Assembly: GCA_004325065.1 (NCBI GenBank)
Contig: PITI01000283.1
Coordinates: 1 to 15,383, forward strand
DNA: 15,383 bases
From: Hamiltosporidium magnivora
Lineage: Eukaryota; Microsporidia; Dubosqiidae
Direction of reading: 5' to 3'
Shown: in pieces, positions 9,731-15,383 of the stretch
Layout of the letters: the number at the start of each line of letters is the position of its first letter
Position numbering within the stretch: the first letter of the stretch is position 1
Made by a program: the position numbers and the translations under genes
Notes under the pieces: generated by a model
Seen by the model: only the letters and a program-made list of their open reading frames with translations
What the model was told of the DNA's origin: nothing
Database searches by the model: none

Positions 9731-9931
9731 TTAGTCCATATATAAATCCCAATACCCAGGTGGTGTAATAGACCTTCTTGATTTATTACGATGCCTAGAA
9801 GATTTGTTTACACTGTTGTAATTAGAATAATACTTATCACAACAAGGACATGTTGCTCCTTCTAACATTTGTCTTTCACTATTTTTTAGTGATTCTAAAA
9901 ATTTATATTCATTATTGTCATCGTCTTTCAT
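9731..9931 (-). CDS. Minimal Sae2/Ctp1/CtIP-like DNA-end resection protein
   Basis: A 66-residue protein whose core matches the C-terminal domain of the Sae2/Ctp1/CtIP family, which activates the Mre11 nuclease to clip blocked double-strand-break ends in the nucleus. Visible family hallmarks: a CxxC pair in CPCCDKYY (28-35), the SRHR block (45-48) followed by basic residues (NKSRR), and TPPGYWDL (56-63) matching the conserved TPxxFW element. Thr56-Pro57 sits where CtIP carries its CDK-regulated Thr-Pro. Family members are normally several hundred residues long with an N-terminal oligomerising coiled coil; here only about 27 residues precede the CxxC. I start at the ATG at 9931; an in-frame ATG at 9994 would add 21 hydrophobic/lysine residues encoded by almost pure A/T and looks spurious. 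A short upstream exon cannot be excluded. No CCC/GGG block is seen upstream. Confidence 0.78.
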   Translation of the reverse strand: MKDDDNNEYKFLESLKNSERQMLEGATCPCCDKYYSNYNSVNKSSRHRNKSRRSITPPGYWDLYMD

Positions 9932-10067
9932 GTAAAGGATTTTATTTTTTTTTTTATTTTTATAGAAATAAACAAAACAAAAAATAAAATTCAAAACAAT
10001 TTTTTTCTAATTTGTTTACTAAAAAAATAAAGGAATTGAGACAAATTACCAATAATAATAAGGTTGG
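9932..10067. other. Upstream spacer of the Sae2-like gene
   Basis: Nearly pure A/T and intergenic. It contains the improbable in-frame ATG at 9994 for the Sae2-like gene. No promoter element can be recognised. Confidence 0.4.
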
Positions 10068-10143
10068 TGATATAAGATATGAAATAAGCAATCAAATTGA
10101 AAAAAAAACAACAAATAAAAACAAAATCATTGATATAAGATAT
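10068..10143. repeat. 13-base direct repeat, 63 bases apart
   Basis: TGATATAAGATAT occurs at 10068-10080 and exactly again at 10131-10143. The 63-base step is close to the 64-68-base step of the tandem repeats further along in the same spacer, so this may be the worn edge of the same array. In sequence this AT-rich a 13-base match is suggestive, not conclusive. Confidence 0.5.
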
Positions 10144-10379
10144 TAGACAATAAATAGGAATTAGAAACATAAAGTTTAAAGTAACATATAAAGAAATAAT
10201 AGATATTTGATTAAAATTTAATTTAAATTTATTTATTAAATATATTTCAATATTGCTTTATAATTTGTTGTAAATTTATTATGAAATGAGTAAAAAAAAC
10301 TTTGAATAATTTTATTTGAAACTTAATTGTCAAGAATCAAAAAGAAATTAAAAAGAAATATTTTGATATTTAAAATGTT

Positions 10380-10612
10380 GTTAGTTGAATTTAGATTGTA
10401 AATTTAACAAATATTTTGTAATTTACAATAATTTTATTTAATTTGGATTGAAAAAAATTCAAAACAAATTTAGAAAAATCAATTTGCAATTTACAATAAT
10501 TTTATTAAAAGGCAAATCATAAATTTAAAAAATCTTAAAAAAATATTTCGCAATTTAAAATAATTTTATTTAATTCCAAATCCTAAATTTAAAATCATAA
10601 AATCTTAGATAA
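10380..10612. repeat. Degenerate tandem repeat of about 66 bases
   Basis: The block AATTTACAATAATTTTATT recurs at 10420 and 10488, and as AATTTAAAATAATTTTATT at 10552 (steps of 68 and 64 bases), preceded each time by a TTTGT, TTTGC or TTCGC-like pentamer. A second block (CAAATCATAAATTTAAAA at about 10513 and CAAATCCTAAATTTAAAA at about 10577) repeats in the same phase. That makes roughly three imperfect units in the spacer between the WD40 gene's 3' end and the Sae2-like gene. Its role is unknown; such spacers often grow by slippage. Confidence 0.6.
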
Positions 10613-10702
10613 AGTTTACTTTCAAATATCCAATACATTAGAAAAAAAATTATAAAATATTTTTATATTTGATAAATTAAAAAAAAGGGTAAAAATTAAT
10701 AT

Positions 10703-10708
10703 TTTATT
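10703..10708 (-). terminator. AATAAA overlapping the stop codon of the WD40 gene
   Basis: The minus-strand sequence at the end of the gene reads AGTAAATAAAATATT, so the stop TAA (10706-10704) lies inside an AATAAA hexamer. Very short 3' untranslated regions with polyadenylation signals at or inside the stop codon are known in microsporidia. In an AT-rich genome the hexamer may also arise by chance. Confidence 0.35.
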
Positions 10709-12308
10709 TACTTGTCTCTCTCATTCCATATCCCCATATTTTACATTCACCACTTTGTGAACAACTAACGACATAACACTTATTAAATATTACTATTGAA
10801 TCTAGACAAGTCACCATATTATCGTGTGCCTTAATACTAATTACTGAACCAATTCCGTGTTGAAAAATATTTTGGTAGCATCCTACTAGTACAGAGTTAT
10901 CCATAAGTAGACATGCTGATTGTGGTTTGTCTCCTGCCGATGGTAAAGTATTGATTCTATTTAAATTTTCATCAAAAACAGCAACTTGGTTTCTGAGACA
11001 CATCAGATATCCACCTGGGCATCTTTTTATGGTGGTTGCACTTTCTTTTACCAATTCTCTAATAATTTCATTTTTATAAAAATCCATCAAATAAACTTTA
11101 TTACGGTCGCTGACTATCAAGGAATTTTTACCGAAATAGCAAATTGATTTGACACCGTCTCCTGTAGGAACTGTTTTTAGTATTTCGCCTTTCATATTCC
11201 ATTTTCGTATTTCTCCATCAATATCAACACTAAAAACACCGTCTTCTGCAAAATCTATACTCAATATTCCACCTTTGTGTCCGTTCAATAGAGAAATACA
11301 TTCCAATCTGTTTTCCTCTGCGGATTCAGAAATTTTGTATTTAAAAAGTTTTAATTCTTTTTCTAATGAGCTGACACAAATATATATTTCTGTCCGGGTT
11401 TCTTTGACTTTTATATCGGTAATTTGTTTATTAAATGGTTCAAAATTAAGTTCTCTTTTCATATCTCGTAAATTTATGATATTAAGAAATTTGTCGCTTC
11501 CACCGGTAAATAAATATTTTGATTCTAACGAAATTGCCATACACGTAATTTTTTGTGTGTGTAACTTAAAAGTATTTATGAGCGAAAGTGTTTTTCTATT
11601 GGATTCTAGATTTACTTCTTTGGGGATTTGCTCAGTCTTTTCTGGAATTTCAACAATTTTTGGTTTTAGTTTTGGTGACTGTTGTTTATAATTCATTGGT
11701 GGTTTGGGTGATCTTTTATTCATATATTGATCTGCGTATGGTGACATTTCACGCGGTCCTCTAAATTGCATATGTCCTTTCATATGATCATAATATTCTG
11801 GTCCCGGCGTTCTGTTATTATAATATTGTCTATGATATTCCTCTGGTGGTATATTTCTTCTATCTGGTCCATACATTGGATGAAACTGTGGAGGTGGCAT
11901 ATATGCGTATGGATCATTTACAGCATATTTTCTATTATAAATATTCATATCTTCTTCAAATCTGTATGGATACGGTACAGGATGATCTGTTTTTATTATA
12001 TTTGCGTGTCTTCTTTTTTCATTTTCCAATTTCATCATTATTCCTTCTATTCTGGATAATTGATCTTGATCTGTACAAACACCCGATCTAACCATACATA
12101 TCTCATTAAAAACACTATACCACTCCAGCAATACAGGAGAATTAGTAGATTCAACATAATCAGAAACATTTGCCTCCAATTTGAAAATTTTAGCTGCACC
12201 ACTAAATTCTTTCTTTACAAGATATTCATGTATCAATATGTTCAAAGTAGATTCTGAATTGCAGTTTATATCTTTATAATTTGTAAAATTTGTATCAGAC
12301 TCATTCAT
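10704..12308 (-). CDS. LisH/LUFS-WD40 protein, LEUNIG-like transcriptional corepressor
   Basis: An intact 534-residue single-exon gene. Residues 20-48 form a LisH motif (LNILIHEYLVKKEFSGAAKIF), followed by LLEWYSVFNEICMVRSG (60-75), matching the signature of the LUFS domain (LUG/LUH, Flo8, SSBP) used for dimerisation and partner binding. Residues about 105-215 are a low-complexity linker rich in Pro, Tyr, Met and Arg, and 216-240 is charged. Residues about 247-526 are divergent WD40 repeats, clearest at HTQKITCMAISLESKYLFTG (250-269), GHKGGILSIDF (342-352) with DIDGEIRKWN, and KAHDNMVTCLD (492-502) ending in GECKIWGYG. Plant LEUNIG has this LisH/LUFS-linker-WD40 order and acts as a nuclear corepressor; fungal Flo8-type proteins usually have LUFS without WD40. 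Corepressor function here is inferred. A GGGCC block lies 28-32 bases upstream of the ATG. Other LisH-WD40 proteins (SMU1, TAF5, LIS1) fit less well because of the EWWxVFW-like motif. Confidence 0.85.
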   Translation of the reverse strand: MNESDTNFTNYKDINCNSESTLNILIHEYLVKKEFSGAAKIFKLEANVSDYVESTNSPVLLEWYSVFNEICMVRSGVCTDQDQLSRIEGIMMKLENEKRRHANIIKTDHPVPYPYRFEEDMNIYNRKYAVNDPYAYMPPPQFHPMYGPDRRNIPPEEYHRQYYNNRTPGPEYYDHMKGHMQFRGPREMSPYADQYMNKRSPKPPMNYKQQSPKLKPKIVEIPEKTEQIPKEVNLESNRKTLSLINTFKLHTQKITCMAISLESKYLFTGGSDKFLNIINLRDMKRELNFEPFNKQITDIKVKETRTEIYICVSSLEKELKLFKYKISESAEENRLECISLLNGHKGGILSIDFAEDGVFSVDIDGEIRKWNMKGEILKTVPTGDGVKSICYFGKNSLIVSDRNKVYLMDFYKNEIIRELVKESATTIKRCPGGYLMCLRNQVAVFDENLNRINTLPSAGDKPQSACLLMDNSVLVGCYQNIFQHGIGSVISIKAHDNMVTCLDSIVIFNKCYVVSCSQSGECKIWGYGMRETSK

Positions 12309-12335
12309 CTTTATTTGTAGTTATTTTTCTATAAA

Positions 12336-12340
12336 GGCCC
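12336..12340 (-). promoter_or_regulatory. GGGCC block upstream of the WD40 gene start
   Basis: On the minus strand AAAAGGGCCTTTATAG lies 28-32 bases before the ATG at 12308, in otherwise almost pure A/T sequence. GGG/CCC-type blocks near the start are a known microsporidian promoter feature, and the LRR gene has a CCC block in a comparable place. Confidence 0.45.
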
Positions 12341-13780
12341 TTTTATAAAGATAAATTAATTTTTTAAAAAAATAAAAAAAGAAGAGGCAAATATAAAAGA
12401 GAAATACCGTTAAATTAAAGAAAAAATATTTAAAAAAAATAATTTTAATATTTCTTAATTCTTAAAGAAAGAAATAAAGTTGTATTTAAAACTAAATAAT
12501 CCTTTAACTTATTTTTAAATAAAAAATTTGAAAATTTTTTAAAATAAATATTTATATGAATGGTTATTAAAATATTTATACAATAAATTCTATTGTTTGA
12601 TACTTTTATAGAAATAAATTAAATAGATTTACTATAAAAAATCTATTAGATTATATTTTTGGTAAATTTTAAAATTATTATATCAAATAAAGAAATAAAT
12701 GTATTATTTTAATACAGTAGCTTTTATTGTTTGTTTAATTGGTTTATAACTGTTTTTTTTATATTTTAATTCTCTATTTTTATTGATTTATATATAATTT
12801 TTTTATTTTTTATTATTGATTTTTTTTATTTATGTTGTTCCTTGTTAGATGATATTCCAACAAATTATAGGTTTTGTCTAGATATCTATTTGAATAAAAA
12901 AAATATTTAAATATTTTTTTTGTTAAAAGATCTTCAAATGTAAATGAATTTGAAGTTTATCTTTAATAACATCAAAAAGCCTAAATTCACTTGTTAGACT
13001 TTTTAAGTAAATTAAAATTGATAATTAGTATATTATAATATTGATTAGATAAGAAAAGATATAGAAATAATGTTCATGCAATTTATAAAAATAATAAAAA
13101 AAATAAAGAAAAATACTTTTTAAAAATTTAAAATCTAGTGAGAACAATAATTGAGAAAGTAAATTAAAAAGTGATATAAGTTTATTTTAGGAAAATAAGT
13201 TTTTAAAGGAAAATTTAAAAAAGAAAAAATATTCTGAATTTAATAGAAAAAGACAAATACGCATAAAGGATTGGTTGCTTTTTTTACTATAAAATATCAC
13301 AATTTTTTCGATTTAGAAATTCTTTTAAATATAGAATTCTTTTAAAATCATTTAACTTTTCTTTGAATTGTAATGGTTGCTTAAAAATATTAAAATAGCA
13401 ATTAACCCTTACATTAAATAATAAAAAGAAAAGTTCATATCGCTTATTTGTATATTTAAAAATCATTTAGTTAATTAATTAATTCTTATTTTACCCATGT
13501 ATTCAGTTATTTTTTTTACAAGAAAAGAAAATAGAAAAAAATCTGATTTTCACTTTTTTTTTGTTTTTGACTGTATCATATAAAGAAAAAATGTAAAAAT
13601 AATTTATGTCACAAACATAGAATTTAAGAATATTCTCTTCATCGGATATCAAAAAACAAAAAATATTCAAGCAGACTTACAAAAAAAAATTAAAAGATTA
13701 ATGTTTTTATTGATTTAATAAGATAGCTATTTTTTATCTGAATTGTTTTAAAAAAGTCGCTTCGAATTCTCACACCACAA
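12341..13780. other. 1.4 kb low-complexity A/T spacer
   Basis: Almost pure A/T with long A and T runs, and no gene, RNA or family copy. It is the upstream region of the WD40 gene and the right side of the gene island. At about 13750 the composition changes abruptly to the mixed sequence of the decayed family copies. Confidence 0.6.
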
Positions 13781-13799
13781 ACTATGGAAGTACGGATTT

Positions 13800-14151
13800 T
13801 TAGCCAATGAATTGGGTCTTATTTATAAATTTAATATAGAGATAACTCTTTATGTGATAATTTGGGATGGTATTGTACAACATGGCATAATATGACCTAA
13901 AAGCTTGCCAGTAAGGACAGTGAGTTAAAATCAGGCGTATATACCCAAAAAACCAATTTTGATTTTTTTGATCGAAAAGAGGATTGGGGTCATGATTCAA
14001 ATTCCCGAAAGAGCTATGCAAGGATATCTGAAATTCGGAACAAATGATCGGGGATAATCTTTATTTCACCATCGACCTCTTTCGTGTTTAAAACACCTGA
14101 AAATGACGGTTCGAAACGATCAAAATTACAGGTACATGGTCTTAGATCAAA
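13800..14151 (-). pseudogene. Decayed copy C of the unknown repeated protein family
   Basis: This copy keeps one reading frame over about 117 codons. FDLRPC..N (14151-14125) corresponds to FNINDC..N of the copy at 7979-8647. An NT pair follows, then RIS (14037-14029), LA-stop where the other copy has VAW, an E, and finally QYH..LSL (13875-13837) corresponding to QCH..LLS. From the R of RIS to the Q of QYH is 162 bases here and 165 in 7979-8647, and the one-codon difference is visible just after RIS. Only a few stops (TAG, TGA, TAG, TAA) interrupt the frame. A 73-codon open stretch in another frame (14021-13800) is a shadow of it. Function unknown. Confidence 0.62.
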
Positions 14152-14177
14152 TTAAATATTATATCATACTCAGATAA

Positions 14178-14824
14178 ATCATTTTGAATCTTTGTAGCGG
14201 AATATACGTGGGTTCTTACTCTGGTACTTACGATCTTAAGGAATCATTTTTGAAGAAATTAGTAGTAGTTTCTCACCTCTGTTTTCTCACTTGCCATCCG
14301 GAGAAGAAAATTAAGGTGGCGATGAAATCAATTATAAGGTTATTAAATATTTTTTATAGGTTTTGGTCATTTTTTTTAAAAAATTTCTAAGACTCGATTC
14401 GAACGGTTTATATTGGAGGGTTTTTAAACCTCTCCTTGACTTTAAATAGGCAAGTATTTAGATTTTATCCCATTTAACATGGTTTACCGTGATCTATATT
14501 CATCATGATATTGTTTTCGTTGTACGTAATAATTTGTCACTAGTTTTTTGAATTTTGCTCTTAGCAGCGCGAGACTTTGTTACATCAATCCAATACGTCT
14601 CTATAATAAGAAATGCCAAAGTAAAAGGCACAGTGTTCTCTATTTCTACCAGAATAGCAAATATACTATACAACCATAAAAATCTTAAAAATATCTGGCA
14701 ACTGGGAAAGTATATTAGCAAAAAAATCTAAAATTATCGAATCTATAAGTTTAGAAGGCATAAGACCGAAAGTGATATTTTGAGCCAGTTAAACGAAAAC
14801 GGAAAAATGAAAAAACATATATAA
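14178..14824 (+). pseudogene. Decayed copy D of the unknown repeated protein family
   Basis: It begins with IILNLCSG (14178-14201), standing where 7979-8647 has FNINDCYP, then GSYSGTY (about 14211-14231) for GNPCDTY, LKESF for PKPF, TCHP (also in the 5491-5760 copy), VAMKSI (14316 onwards) for VAWSVI, a stop near 14388, and GFLNL (14418-14432) for NFLNL, with synonymous codons. CH (14535) is followed after a one-base loss by LLL and AARDF (to about 14577), matching CHTNRYNLLLS and, in the 597-1188 copy, LLSLSDF. From 14553 the frame runs on to 14729 and, past one stop, to 14822. The first 68 or so codons are open. Its 5' end is 26 bases from that of the oppositely oriented copy at 13800-14151. 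Reverse-strand open frames here are shadows. Confidence 0.65.
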
Positions 14825-15383
14825 ATAAATAATCTAATATTGTATAAATTTTATATTCAAAACTTTTATAACTTTCGAATATAAAATTTGCGTCTAAATA
14901 AAACTTAATTTTAAACAAATTTTTACTTTTATTCTCCTTGATTTTTGAAATGAATTTTATTCTTAGGGCAACACATTTTTGAAGCTTTTCTTGATATATT
15001 TTATAAATCAAATAGACTCTTACTCTTGAAACTTATATAAAATTTCTTTTAATTGATCCAATAAGCTATTTCTATACACAAATAATTAAAAAATGTATAA
15101 AATACTTCAAAGATGAAAAAATAGTTATTTAATATGCTCAATTCGAAAGTAATAAATTTCCTTAAATCATTACCTTTATTATTTATTTGTCTATGTAAAG
15201 TAAATTTCTATTCAATAGTCTTATAAAAATTTATATACTTAACCATAAATTTTTGCTAAAACCTGTTTCTTCTAAAATAATGTGTTCAATTTGCCTGAAA
15301 AATATTTCTATTTTTTAATTAAATTATACTTTATAATAAAAAAAATATTAAAGAACGAATAGATTCTTACTTTTTTTTTCAGA
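14825..15383. other. AT-rich end of window, no gene called
   Basis: An 86-codon minus-strand frame (15011-14751) is rich in Lys, Phe, Ile and Tyr, as any open stretch of AT-rich sequence would be. It overlaps the 3' part of the decayed copy ending at 14824 and has no recognisable motif, so I do not call it. Nothing else is seen up to the end of the window. Confidence 0.5.

Noticed and set aside
9932..9994. Longer start for the Sae2-like protein at 9994
   Set aside because: The added residues come from nearly pure A/T sequence (Phe, Tyr, Lys, Asn, Ile), unlike any family N-terminus; the ATG at 9931 is sufficient.
11149..12257. Plus-strand open frames inside the WD40 gene
   Set aside because: They are the reverse-strand shadows of a clearly coding minus-strand gene.
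14503..15011. Minus-strand open frames of 72 and 86 codons
   Set aside because: The first lies opposite the decayed plus-strand copy, whose frame matches other copies. The second has no motif and AT-driven composition.

Overview
This is a very AT-rich, spliceosome-poor-looking eukaryotic fragment that most resembles a microsporidian with an expanded, gene-poor genome (the Hamiltosporidium or Edhazardia kind; I cannot tell which). The reasons are: three intact intron-less genes, a very divergent leucine-rich-repeat protein, a heavily reduced DNA-repair protein, short CCC/GGG-type blocks just upstream of two start codons, a stop codon overlapping AATAAA, and kilobases of decayed sequence between genes. 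The assignment is an inference; no rRNA or tRNA marker is present.

Layout. All three credible intact genes lie on the minus strand. (1) 1715-4054: a 779-residue LRR protein with a signal-peptide-like N-terminus and a BTB/POZ-like stretch before the repeats. (2) 9731-9931: a 66-residue protein that is essentially only the C-terminal domain of the Sae2/Ctp1/CtIP family, the Mre11-Rad50 cofactor in DNA-end resection. (3) 10704-12308: a 534-residue LisH/LUFS plus WD40 protein resembling LEUNIG-type transcriptional corepressors.

The remainder is not random filler. By hand translation and alignment I find six decayed copies of one unknown protein-coding family: 597-1188 (-), 5071-5391 (+), 5491-5760 (+), 7979-8647 (+), 13800-14151 (-) and 14178-14824 (+). 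They share in-frame motifs at similar spacings, with many differences at synonymous third codon positions, although every copy carries stops or frameshifts. Two of them (13800-14151 and 14178-14824) stand head-to-head only 26 bases apart. The family looks like a dead mobile element or a dead multigene family. I do not recognise its product.

The window therefore alternates between a core-gene island (about 9.7-13.7 kb, with extremely A/T-pure spacers holding short degenerate tandem repeats) and element-derived desert (about 0-1.2, 4.1-9.7 and 13.75-14.8 kb). Nothing suggests that the three intact genes act together in one pathway.
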